The notes under the pieces were generated by a model that had not been told where the DNA came from, did no database searches, and worked only from the letters and a program-made list of their open reading frames with translations. The position numbers and the translations under genes are program-made. Shown piece by piece: positions 8,337-16,111 of a DNA stretch of 64,000 nt (the first letter of the stretch is position 1; each line of letters opens with the position of its first letter). The stretch covers positions 1 through 64,000 of the forward strand of contig JALSJQ010000011.1 in NCBI GenBank assembly GCA_026989275.1, read 5' to 3'. This DNA comes from Albidovulum sp. (lineage in GTDB: Bacteria > Pseudomonadota > Alphaproteobacteria > Rhodobacterales > Rhodobacteraceae).

Positions 8337-8843
8337 ATGAGCCTTCACGATCTGCCCTATCGCCGCGGCGCGGGCGTGGCCCTCGTCAACCGCAACGGCC
8401 TCCTGTTCGCGGGCGAGCGGATCGACAGCCCCGGCGCATGGCAGATGCCCCAGGGTGGTATCGACGCCGACGAGGCGCAGCACGCGGCCGCCCTGCGCGA
8501 GCTCGAGGAGGAGACCGGCGTGCCCGCTTCCGCCGTCACCCTGCTCGACGAGACGCCCGACTGGCTGCGCTACGATCTGCCCGAGGATCTCGTGCCGCGG
8601 CTGTGGGGCGGGCGCTTCCGGGGACAGGAGCAGAAATGGTTCCTCTTTCGCCTCGACGGCGGGGACGAACTCATCGACATCGCCACCGCCCATCCCGAAT
8701 TCCGCAGCTGGCGCTGGATCGACCGCCATGCCCTGCTCGAGCACATCATTCCCTTCAAGCGGCCGCTCTACGAGCAGATCTTCGCCCGCTTCGGCCCGCT
8801 GATCGACGCGCTCGCCGCCGGCGGTGGCGTGGAGGAAGGCTGA
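8337..8843 (+). CDS. rppH: RNA pyrophosphohydrolase (Nudix)
   Basis: Removes pyrophosphate from the 5' end of primary transcripts and so starts RNase E-dependent decay; alphaproteobacterial members also act on dinucleoside polyphosphates. The 168-residue protein has the Nudix box from Gly40 to Gly61 (ending RELEEETG), preceded by GAWQMPQGG, which is typical of RppH/NudH. The C-terminal half has the conserved QKWFLFRL and [14 protein letters not shown]-like segments. ATG 8337 begins the usual [11 protein letters not shown] sequence. The stop is one base before the start of the methyltransferase gene, so the two probably form one transcript. Confidence 0.93.
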   Translation: MSLHDLPYRRGAGVALVNRNGLLFAGERIDSPGAWQMPQGGIDADEAQHAAALRELEEETGVPASAVTLLDETPDWLRYDLPEDLVPRLWGGRFRGQEQKWFLFRLDGGDELIDIATAHPEFRSWRWIDRHALLEHIIPFKRPLYEQIFARFGPLIDALAAGGGVEEG

Positions 8844-8844
8844 C

Positions 8845-9720
8845 ATGGCCCGCCGCAGCAGCAGGCGGATCGACAGCCGCGCCGTGGGGCTCGACATCGC
8901 CCTGGCTGCCGCCCGTTTCCTCACGGGCCGGGAGAATCTGCATTACGGGTTGTGGGAGGGGCTCGAGGTCAACGCCGGCAATCTCGGTCGTGCCCAGGAA
9001 GCCTATACGGAACGGCTCTTCGCCTTTGCCGGGCTCGACGACGGCCGCCCGCGCCGCATCCTCGACATCGGCGGCGGGGCCGGCGAGACGGCGCGGAAGC
9101 TCCTCGCCCTCGGGCACGAGGTCGAGATCGTCATCCCGAGCGAGGTGCTGGCCGCCCGGTGCCGCGAGAACGCGCCGGCGGCCCGCGTGCATGAATGCCG
9201 GTTCGAGGATTTCGCTTCCGACGAGCGCTTCGACATCTGTCTGTTTTCCGAAAGCTTCCAGTATATCCCGCCCCGGATCGCCCTCGAGAAGGCGGCGGCC
9301 CTGCTGACCGAAGGGGGCGAGATCGTCATCTCCGACTGCTTCCGCTCCCCCGACTACCGCAAGGAGAACGAGGAGGTCGTGGTCGGCGGCGGGCACCGGA
9401 TCGAGCGCTATCGCGAGGCGCTGGTCGATCTGGGGCTCGAGGTGCTGGCCGAAGAAGACATCACCCGCGCCGTGGCGCCCTCGGTCGAGATCGAGCAGGA
9501 TTTCTACAATGTCGTCGGCTTCGCCATCAGCCGCATCGACCGGGAGTTGCGGGAAAGGAAGCCGTGGCTGAGACGCAGCCTCGCCGCGCTCCTGCGTCTT
9601 TTCATCGACGAGCGGCGGCGGCGGCGGCTCGATCAACGGCTCAACCACCGCACACGCACGGCGGAGAACTTCACTCGCAACAACATCTATCTCATGACCC
9701 GGCTGCGACCGCCGGCCTGA
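8845..9720 (+). CDS. Class I SAM-dependent methyltransferase, substrate unknown
   Basis: 291 residues. A Rossmann-fold methyltransferase core (about 60-190) shows motif I ILDIGGGAGE, a post-I acidic region, and motif IV-like ICLFSESFQYI. The N-terminus (ENLHYGLWEG...AQEAYTERLF) resembles small-molecule methyltransferases of the tocopherol/sarcosine type, which also read HYG(Y/L)W before the SAM domain. The C-terminal 60 residues are very basic (LRLFIDERRRRRLDQRLNHRTR), which is unusual and could contact lipid or nucleic acid. ATG 8845 has GGAGGAAGG upstream inside the rppH 3' end. The substrate cannot be read from sequence. Confidence 0.75.
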   Translation: MARRSSRRIDSRAVGLDIALAAARFLTGRENLHYGLWEGLEVNAGNLGRAQEAYTERLFAFAGLDDGRPRRILDIGGGAGETARKLLALGHEVEIVIPSEVLAARCRENAPAARVHECRFEDFASDERFDICLFSESFQYIPPRIALEKAAALLTEGGEIVISDCFRSPDYRKENEEVVVGGGHRIERYREALVDLGLEVLAEEDITRAVAPSVEIEQDFYNVVGFAISRIDRELRERKPWLRRSLAALLRLFIDERRRRRLDQRLNHRTRTAENFTRNNIYLMTRLRPPA

Positions 9721-9831
9721 ACGCCCGCCCGTGGCCCGACGGGAGTTGCCAGGGCATGGAGCAGCCCCTACCTTCCGGGCACGAACCGCCCCCACCTCGC
9801 CAAGGCAGGAAGCACGAAAGGGACAGACGAC

Positions 9832-10809
9832 ATGATTCCCGGTTTCGGACAACGCAAGCATTTCTCCGACCTCACGGAAAAGGAGATCCTCGCGCTCGCC
9901 ATTTCCTCCGAGGAGGACGATGCGCGCATCTACCGCATGTATGCCGAGCGGCTGCGCGAGGATTTCCCGAACACCGCCCGCATGTTCGAGGAAATGGCCC
10001 GCGAGGAGGACGAGCACCGCAAGCGGCTGATCGACCTCTTCAAGAAACGCTTCGGCGACACCATCCCCCTCATTCGCCGGGAGCATGTCGCCGGTTTCTA
10101 TTCCCGCCGGCCGGTGTGGCTGGTCGAGAACCTGCCGATCAACCGGATCCGCGAGGAAGCAGCCCTGATGGAGCGCGAGGCCCACGACTTCTATCTCCGG
10201 GCCGCCCAGCGCACTTCCGACGCCGACACCCGCAAGCTCCTGGGAGATCTCGCCGCCGAGGAGGCGAAGCACGAGAAACTGGCCGAAGAACTCGAGCGCG
10301 AGCTCGAGGAGGCCGGCACCAAGGACAAGGAGGATCTCGTCGCCCACCGGAAGTTCGTCCTCACCTGGGTGCAGCCCGGTCTTGCGGGGCTGATGGACGG
10401 TTCGGTTTCCACCCTCGCGCCGATCTTCGCCACGGCCTTCGCCACCCAGGACACCTGGACCACCTTCCAGGTCGGCCTCGCCGCGTCGATCGGGGCCGGG
10501 ATCTCGATGGGATTCACCGAAGCGGCCTCGGATGACGGCGTGCTGTCGGGCCGGGGCTCGCCCTGGAAACGCGGCATCGCATCGGGCGTGATGACGACCA
10601 TCGGCGGGCTCGGGCACGCGCTGCCCTATCTCATCCCCGATTTCTGGCTCGCCACGGCCATCGCAATTGCAGTCGTGTTCGTCGAGCTGTGGACCATCGC
10701 CTGGATCCAGCATCGCTACATGCAGACGCCCTGGCACCGGGCGATCTTCCAGGTCGTGCTCGGGGGCGTGCTGGTCTTTGCCGCGGGCGTGCTCATCGGC
10801 GGCGGCTGA
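9832..10809 (+). CDS. mbfA: Membrane-bound ferritin / iron exporter (ferritin-VIT1 fusion, MbfA type)
   Basis: 325 residues with two parts. Residues about 10-165 form a ferritin-like four-helix domain with the Glu-rich metal motifs EEDDARIYRMYAERL, EEMAREEDEHRKR and AEEAKHEKLAEE. Residues about 180-325 form a VIT1/CCC1 membrane domain: GLMDGSVSTLAPIFATAF, the long hydrophobic helices, and ASDDGV. This is the architecture of MbfA, which in Bradyrhizobium and Agrobacterium exports iron and guards against iron and peroxide stress. The upstream 111 nt show no clear Irr box. It is the first gene of a tight run with the AEC permease (3-nt gap). Confidence 0.9.
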   Translation: MIPGFGQRKHFSDLTEKEILALAISSEEDDARIYRMYAERLREDFPNTARMFEEMAREEDEHRKRLIDLFKKRFGDTIPLIRREHVAGFYSRRPVWLVENLPINRIREEAALMEREAHDFYLRAAQRTSDADTRKLLGDLAAEEAKHEKLAEELERELEEAGTKDKEDLVAHRKFVLTWVQPGLAGLMDGSVSTLAPIFATAFATQDTWTTFQVGLAASIGAGISMGFTEAASDDGVLSGRGSPWKRGIASGVMTTIGGLGHALPYLIPDFWLATAIAIAVVFVELWTIAWIQHRYMQTPWHRAIFQVVLGGVLVFAAGVLIGGG

Positions 10810-10812
10810 TCC

Positions 10813-11748
10813 ATGGCCGCGGTCTTCTGGCAGGCACTGCCCTTCTTCGCGCTCCTCGGCTGCGGCTTCCTCGCCGTCCGCGCAGGGCTCTTCGCCGCCG
10901 AAGGCGTGCGCTGGCTGAGCCGTTTCGTCTTCCTGTTCGCCCTTTCGGCGATGCTGTTCCGCTTTGCCGCCACGCTCGATCTGGCCGCCATTCTCGACCC
11001 GTCGCTCCTGGCCGCCTATCTCCTCGGCACCGGAGGGCTCTATCTTCTCGTGATGCTCGCCGGCCGGTTGCGCGGTGTATCCTTCGAGGAAGCTGTGATC
11101 GAGGCGCAGGCGAGCGTGATCGGCAATGTCGGCTTCATGGGCGTGCCGATGCTTGTGGCGCTGATGGGGGAAGCTGCGGCCGGGCCGATCCTGCTCGTGC
11201 TCGCGACCGACCTTCTGGTTTTCGGCACGCTCATCGGCGCGCTCGTGGCCCTCTCCCGCGGCGGGGCCGTTTCGCTGACTGCCCTCCGGCCGGTGGCGAG
11301 GGGCGGGCTGTCGAACCCGATGGTGCTGTCGATGGCGGCGGGCCTCGGCTGGTCGGCCTTGGATCTGCCGCTGCATGGCGCCCTCGACCGTTTCCTCTCC
11401 CTTCTCGGCAATGCCGCGACACCGGGAGCGCTCTTCGCCATCGGCGCCTCGCTCGCCGGTGCCCGGCTATCGCGCCCGGCGGTGGCCCTCGGCCTTTCCT
11501 TCGTCAAGCTCGTCCTGCACCCGCTGGCGGTGCTCCTCGCCGCCCGGCTCGTCGCCGTCGGCGGTTTCCCGGTCTCGGTCGCGGTCGCCTGTGCCGCCCT
11601 GCCCACGGCCGGCAATGTCTATCTTCTCGCCGAACACTACCGCATCGCGCCGGCGCGCATCTCCTCGACCATCTTTCTCTCCACCCTGCTTTCGATCCTC
11701 ACCATCCCCGTCCTTCTCACCCTGACCGGAGCCGCGAGCACCCCATGA
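10813..11748 (+). CDS. AEC-family (auxin efflux carrier-like) permease
   Basis: 311 residues with about ten hydrophobic segments arranged as two halves of five, the pattern of the AEC family. It begins with an outward helix and ends with a short tail; the gap helix motif GNVGFMGVPM and the late PTAGNVYLLAEHY match AEC permeases of Rhodobacterales. Members export or import small organic acids such as malate or malonate, but the substrate is not evident here. It begins 3 nt after mbfA and its stop overlaps the ATG of the HAD gene. Confidence 0.85.
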   Translation: MAAVFWQALPFFALLGCGFLAVRAGLFAAEGVRWLSRFVFLFALSAMLFRFAATLDLAAILDPSLLAAYLLGTGGLYLLVMLAGRLRGVSFEEAVIEAQASVIGNVGFMGVPMLVALMGEAAAGPILLVLATDLLVFGTLIGALVALSRGGAVSLTALRPVARGGLSNPMVLSMAAGLGWSALDLPLHGALDRFLSLLGNAATPGALFAIGASLAGARLSRPAVALGLSFVKLVLHPLAVLLAARLVAVGGFPVSVAVACAALPTAGNVYLLAEHYRIAPARISSTIFLSTLLSILTIPVLLTLTGAASTP

Positions 11749-12431
11749 GCACAGGAAACACCCCCGAAGCCGTCATCTTCGACATCGGCAATGTGCTGAT
11801 CGGCTGGCAGCCCGAACGCTTCTACGATCGCCTCGTCGGCCCCGAGACACGGCGGCGCCTGTTCGAAACCGTCGATCTGCACGCGATGAACGAAAGGATC
11901 GACCGGGGAGCGGACTTCCATGCCACCGTCGAGGAGACGGCGGCGGCCCATCCCGAATTCGCACCGCTCATCCGGCTGTGGCGCGAACGCTGGCTCGAGC
12001 TCACCGGCCCCGTCATCCGCCCCTCGGTCGCGCTCCAGAGAGCCCTGCGGGCAGCGGGCGTGCCGGTCTTCGCGCTCAGCAATTTCGGCATCGGATCCTT
12101 CGAAATCGCCGAATCCCATTACGGTTTCCTCGCCGATTTCGACCGCCGCTTCATCTCCGGTCATCTCGGGGTCACCAAACCCGACCCGCGGATCTATGCC
12201 GTTGTCGAGGAGGAAAGCGGCCTGCCGCCGGAGCGGCTCCTCTTCATCGACGACCGGGCCGACAACATCGCCGCCGCCCGGGCACGCGGCTGGCAGGCGC
12301 TGCACTTCACCGACCCCGCCGCAAGCCCCGCCGCCCTGGCAGAGCTGCTGACGGGGGCCGGGCTCGTCGGCCCCGAGGTGGCGGCCGCGGCCCTGGCGGC
12401 GACAGGAGCAACGGGGGAGGAGTCGGCATGA
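11745..12431 (+). CDS. HAD-superfamily hydrolase, YihX-like
   Basis: 228 residues. HAD motif I is FDIGNVLIGW with nucleophile Asp13; the usual second Asp is replaced by a Gly-Asn pair, as in YihX-type sugar phosphatases. Motif II is ALSNFG, motif III contains SGHLGVTKPDPRIY, and motif IV is LLFIDDRADN. The cap is the small helical C1 type (about 25-100). A likely role is dephosphorylation of a sugar phosphate or other small metabolite; substrate unknown. It overlaps both neighbours by ATGA, so it is tightly coupled to the permease and the cyclodeaminase-like gene. The Ala-rich tail is not conserved-looking. Confidence 0.85.
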   Translation: MSTGNTPEAVIFDIGNVLIGWQPERFYDRLVGPETRRRLFETVDLHAMNERIDRGADFHATVEETAAAHPEFAPLIRLWRERWLELTGPVIRPSVALQRALRAAGVPVFALSNFGIGSFEIAESHYGFLADFDRRFISGHLGVTKPDPRIYAVVEEESGLPPERLLFIDDRADNIAAARARGWQALHFTDPAASPAALAELLTGAGLVGPEVAAAALAATGATGEESA

Positions 12432-13354
12432 GGACCATCGGCGCCGACATCGAGGCGCGGCTCGACTGGCTGGAGCTCGCAGGCGCGCTCGAGGCGGGCC
12501 ATCTCCTGCCGAAGCCCCGGATCTCGGACGTGCTCTTCACCCGCGGCGAGGACGCCATGCTGTCACGCCATGCCTGGGTCGACGGGCTCGGCATCCTCGT
12601 CAAGACCGCGACGGTCTTTCCCGGCAATGCCACCCGGCAGCTGCCGTCGGTCAACGGTGCCGTCACCCTGTTCGACGACGTCACCGGGCAACCCAGGGCG
12701 CTGATCGATTTCTCCCTCGTCACCCGCTGGAAGACCGCTGCCGACAGCCTTCTCGGCGCGCTGCACCTCGCCCGGCCCGACAGTCGCGCCATCACCGTCA
12801 TCGGTGCCGGAGTAATCGCCGGGATGCTCATCCGCGCCTATGCCGCCGCCTTCCCGCAGGCCCGTTTCACGATCTGGAACCGCAGCCCCGAACGGGCCCG
12901 GGCGCTCGCCGCCAGCCTTGCCGGTCTCGCCCCGATCCGCCTTGCCGACGACATCGAGAGCGCCGTGCGCGATGCCGACATCGTGACCGCCGCGACCATG
13001 AGCACCACACCGCTGATCCGCGGCGCCTGGCTCCGTCCCGGCCAGCATGTCGATCTCGTCGGTGCCTTCCGCCCCGACATGCGCGAAGCCGACGACGAGG
13101 CCCTTTCACGCGCACGAATCTTCGTCGATGCCCGCGCCACCACCATCGGCGAGATCGGCGAACTCGTCATCCCGATGAAGAAGGGCGTGATTTCCGAAAA
13201 GGACGTGATCGCCGATTTCCACGACATCGCCACGGGCGGCTTTCGCCGCACGTCAGCCGAGGAAATCACGCTTTTCAAGAACGGCGGCGGCGCCCATCTC
13301 GACCTGATGACGGCCGCTCACATCGTCCGCAAGGCCGAAGCCGCTCAGGGCTGA
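12428..13354 (+). CDS. Ornithine cyclodeaminase / mu-crystallin family protein
   Basis: 308 residues. The Rossmann motif VIGAGVIAG (about 120) and the family strings FPGNATRQLPSVNGAVTLFDDVTG, WKTAADSLLGAL and the late EITLFKNGGGAHLDLMTA are clear. Family members include ornithine cyclodeaminase, alanine dehydrogenase and ketimine reductases, all NAD(P)-dependent; which reaction applies here cannot be told. The ATG overlaps the HAD stop, and the 3' end overlaps the convergent phosphatase gene by 10 bp. Its position after an AEC permease suggests metabolism of an imported amino or imino acid, which is inference. Confidence 0.85.
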   Translation: MRTIGADIEARLDWLELAGALEAGHLLPKPRISDVLFTRGEDAMLSRHAWVDGLGILVKTATVFPGNATRQLPSVNGAVTLFDDVTGQPRALIDFSLVTRWKTAADSLLGALHLARPDSRAITVIGAGVIAGMLIRAYAAAFPQARFTIWNRSPERARALAASLAGLAPIRLADDIESAVRDADIVTAATMSTTPLIRGAWLRPGQHVDLVGAFRPDMREADDEALSRARIFVDARATTIGEIGELVIPMKKGVISEKDVIADFHDIATGGFRRTSAEEITLFKNGGGAHLDLMTAAHIVRKAEAAQG

Positions 13355-14124
13355 CGCCCCCTTTGCGTGCCGATGAGGGCGGCGCAGAGATTGCCCGTGC
13401 ACCAGGCGCCCAGATCGATCCGCACATAACCTGGCGCAATGACGGGCGCCGGCATCACCGTATGCCCGTGAACGATCCAGACCCCTTCCCGATGAGGCGG
13501 GTCCGCCGGGGAAGGGCGCCGCCACAGGAGATCCCTTTCGCGCTGGGTCGCGAGCGGCCTTTCGGGCGCAACAAGCGCATGAACGGCGACGACATTGCCG
13601 CTCCGCCACATCAGCGGCCGCTCCCCGAGCCAGGAAAGCAGCCCGGACGCCCCGAGCGCGGCCTCGAGGCGGGCGGCAAGCGCGGTCGGGCCGTATGCAT
13701 GCGGGTCGATGCCGAAACTCGCCAGCGTTTCGGCGCCGCCATTCATCATCCAGAGCCGCCCCGCACCGGCCGGATCGGCGAGGAAGTCGCGCATCATCCG
13801 CTCGTGGTTGCCCATGAGCGCCACGGCGCCCGTCTTCGTCAGCGCCTGCACCCGCAGAAGCACCTCGCGGCTCGCCGGCCCGCGATCGACCAGATCGCCG
13901 AGAAACACGAGCCGCACCCCGGGCGCCACCTCTCCAAGGGCCGCGAGCAGCCTGTCGAGCAGATCGGCCCGGCCGTGTATGTCGCCGATCACGGCCAGAG
14001 GCTCCGCTGCGGCAAGCGGGCCGAGGCGGCCTGCCGGCGCCCCTCCTTCCTGCTGCGGCACCACCGGCCGCACGGTGACAAAACCGATCGCCCCCCATGC
14101 GGTCCCGACCGTGATCCCGGCCAT
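13345..14124 (-). CDS. Metallophosphoesterase, serine/threonine-phosphatase or ApaH-like
   Basis: 259 residues. The calcineurin-like motifs are all present: VIGDIHGRADLLDRLL, FLGDLVDRGP, MGNHERMM, a later His in VHALVAPE, and WIVHGHT. These bind two metal ions. The set is shared by PrpA/PrpB-type protein phosphatases and diadenosine tetraphosphatases, and I cannot separate the two. ATG 14124 is preferred over the upstream 14208 because GGGGAGGGGGTG precedes it. It is convergent with the cyclodeaminase-like gene, overlapping by 10 bp at the 3' ends. Confidence 0.85.
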   Translation of the reverse strand: MAGITVGTAWGAIGFVTVRPVVPQQEGGAPAGRLGPLAAAEPLAVIGDIHGRADLLDRLLAALGEVAPGVRLVFLGDLVDRGPASREVLLRVQALTKTGAVALMGNHERMMRDFLADPAGAGRLWMMNGGAETLASFGIDPHAYGPTALAARLEAALGASGLLSWLGERPLMWRSGNVVAVHALVAPERPLATQRERDLLWRRPSPADPPHREGVWIVHGHTVMPAPVIAPGYVRIDLGAWCTGNLCAALIGTQRGRQP

Positions 14125-14289
14125 CACCCCCTCCCCGTACCGGCAGGCCCTGCGCGATTTCCGCTCATCGGCTCCCTGCCCGCGAAAAGTCCTTGCCCCG
14201 AGGCCCATTCCTATTTACGCAAAAATTGAACAAAAAACTGCTGGCGCCCTCTTCATTTTTCCCTGGCCTGCCCCATTTCGCGGCAAGGC

Positions 14290-14308
14290 GCATGTTGCGA
14301 GCACATGC
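14290..14308. promoter_or_regulatory. Candidate operator of the downstream MarR gene
   Basis: GCATGT at 14290-14295 and ACATGC at 14303-14308 form a perfect 6-N7-6 dyad (19 bp), placed 30 nt before the preferred ATG of the MarR gene. The geometry is typical of MarR dimer sites and the same as the dyad before the first MarR gene at 1625-1643. AT-rich DNA at 14209-14265 upstream (with TTGAAC at 14226) is the likely promoter zone, though no good -10 box is seen. Confidence 0.5.
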
Positions 14309-14337
14309 AGACGGGAACATGGAACGGGATCGCGAGA

Positions 14338-14874
14338 ATGACAGAACCGGCTGAGGCAATTCGACAGGAAATCGTTCAGGCCGTGCCCGGCGCCGGAACG
14401 CCGCAGGAGGAAGGGCTCGTTCTCGAGGAGTTCGTGCCCTACCTGCTCGTGCGAACCGTCGGCAAGCACACGGCGCGGCTGAGACGGCGGCTGGCGCCTT
14501 TCGGGCTTACCATCGTCAAGATGCGGACCCTGGGCGTTCTGAGCGTCAATGACGGCGTCCAGATCGGCGAACTGGCCATGCATGCGGTCGTCGAGCAATC
14601 CACGCTCTCCCGCGCGCTCGACGGCATGGAGCGCGACGGGCTCGTCGTGCGGCGGGTCAACCCCGAAGACAACCGCGCCGTGCGGGTCTACATGACCGAC
14701 AAGGGCCGTGCCCTCTTCGAGCGCATCTGGCCCTTCATCCGCGAGGCCGGTGACGAGCTCTTCAGGGGCATCACCGAGGAGGAGAAGGCCGCCTTCAAGG
14801 CGACGCTCAAGAAGATGCTCGCCAATATCGACGAGGATTACCGCATCCGCCAGGCCCTGGCCGCGGAGGACTGA
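14338..14874 (+). CDS. MarR-family transcriptional regulator
   Basis: 178 residues from the chosen ATG. The winged helix (about 45-125) includes QIGELAMHAVVEQSTLSRALDGMERDGLV and the wing with NPEDNRAVRVYMTDKGRALF. The N-terminal 35 residues are not typical and could be shorter or longer; ATG 14305 adds 11 residues but lies inside the dyad at 14290-14308. The gene is convergent with the dipeptidase gene and upstream of nothing else on its strand for 1.2 kb, so its target is probably itself or a distant gene. No ligand can be inferred. Confidence 0.85.
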   Translation: MTEPAEAIRQEIVQAVPGAGTPQEEGLVLEEFVPYLLVRTVGKHTARLRRRLAPFGLTIVKMRTLGVLSVNDGVQIGELAMHAVVEQSTLSRALDGMERDGLVVRRVNPEDNRAVRVYMTDKGRALFERIWPFIREAGDELFRGITEEEKAAFKATLKKMLANIDEDYRIRQALAAED

Positions 14875-14901
14875 GCCGGCGGCATGTGCCGCAGGCCCGG
14901 C

Positions 14902-15963
14902 TCAGCCCCGCGGCGGGTGCAGGCTGCGCTCGAGAAGGTCGACCCAGTTGCGCCAGAGGATGCGCTCGATGAGGGTTGCGCCGAAGCCGGCGTGCTCCAT
15001 CTCGGCCACCAGTCGCGGAAGACCGGCCGCATCACCGAGCGCGTCGGGGATCTCGGCCCCGTCGAAATCGGAGCCGAGGGCGACGCCCGTCTCGCCGAGC
15101 CGTTCGACGAGATGCGCCAGATGTGCCACGATGACCGAAAGCGGCGTGCCGGCTTCGCGGCGGCCATCCTCGCGCAGGAAGCCGACGGCGAAGTTCACCC
15201 CCACGAGCCCGCCCGATTCGCGAATCGCATCGAGCTGCCAGTCGGTGAGATTGCGCGGAGAAGGGCAAAGGGCGTGCACGTTGGAATGGCTGGCCACGAG
15301 CGGCGCATCCGACAGCGCCGCCACGTCGCGAAAACCCGCGGCGTTGAGATGACTGAGATCGAGGACGATGCCGAGACGGTTGCAGGCCCGCACGAGCCGC
15401 TTGCCCGCCTCCGTCAGCCCCGGCCCTTCCTCGGGCGTTCCGGGAAAGCGGAAGGAGACGCCGGTGCCGAAGATGTTGGGACGCGACCAGACCGGGCCGA
15501 GGGAGCGCAGACCGGCGGCATGAAGCACCTCGAGCTCGTCGCAGCCGGGGCCGATCGCCTCGGCGCCCTCTATGTGCAGCACGCAGGCGACGGCCCCCCC
15601 CGCCCGGGCCGTCTCGATCTCCCCGGCCGTGCGGCAGATGCGAAAGTCGGCGGGCCGCGCGCGAGCCATGCGATGGGCGATGGCCATCATCTCGAGCGTG
15701 GCGCGGCGGGCATCGGCCGGCTCGATCGGATCGAAGGCCGGCAGCGTCTCGAGCGGCAGGGCCGTGAAATCCGGCATCGGCCCCCCTTGCGGCACCCAGA
15801 TGGCGAAAAGGCCGCCGGCGAACCCGCCGGCGCGGCAGCGGGCGAGGTCCAGATGCCCCCCGGCTCGCCCCGCGAAGAACGCCTCCCCCTTCCTGTCTCC
15901 CGCGGACCAGAGCTTGTAGAGAAGATCGTTGTGCCCGTCGAAGACGGCGTGCCGCCCGCTCAT
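14902..15963 (-). CDS. Membrane dipeptidase, M19 family
   Basis: 353-residue zinc hydrolase of the renal dipeptidase family. The first metal motif DGHNDLLYKL gives His11 and Asp13; the Glu ligand lies in CVLHIEGAEAIG, and the later histidines in PLVASHSNVHAL and the final Asp in ALGSDFDGAEIPDAL. No signal peptide is present, so it probably works in the cytoplasm on imported dipeptides. The gene is divergent from a peptide ABC importer over a 148-nt control region, which fits uptake followed by cleavage. ATG 15963 is chosen because the conserved N-terminus starts there; the AGGGGG upstream is rather far (10 nt). Confidence 0.92.
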   Translation of the reverse strand: MSGRHAVFDGHNDLLYKLWSAGDRKGEAFFAGRAGGHLDLARCRAGGFAGGLFAIWVPQGGPMPDFTALPLETLPAFDPIEPADARRATLEMMAIAHRMARARPADFRICRTAGEIETARAGGAVACVLHIEGAEAIGPGCDELEVLHAAGLRSLGPVWSRPNIFGTGVSFRFPGTPEEGPGLTEAGKRLVRACNRLGIVLDLSHLNAAGFRDVAALSDAPLVASHSNVHALCPSPRNLTDWQLDAIRESGGLVGVNFAVGFLREDGRREAGTPLSVIVAHLAHLVERLGETGVALGSDFDGAEIPDALGDAAGLPRLVAEMEHAGFGATLIERILWRNWVDLLERSLHPPRG

Positions 15964-16111
15964 CGATCCGGTCCCCCTTGTGGTGAAACGCCGCCACCCC
16001 CACAACGAAAAGGACTCGACAGGGGGCGCGACAATTTGTCAATCTCCCGAAGGACGCCGACAACCGGCGCCTGCCGATCGAAGGATCGCAATTCAGCAGG
16101 GAGATGAAAAG
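15964..16111. promoter_or_regulatory. Divergent control region, dipeptidase / peptide ABC importer
   Basis: GACAA-T-TTGTC at 16030-16040 is a short perfect dyad. On the minus strand a consensus -35 TTGACA (16042-16037) overlaps it, with TCGAGT 17 nt further as a weak -10 for the dipeptidase gene. On the plus strand TTGTCA at 16036-16041 could serve as a -35 for the importer but has no good -10. A repressor at the dyad could control both directions. The sites are seen; their function is inferred. Confidence 0.4.
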
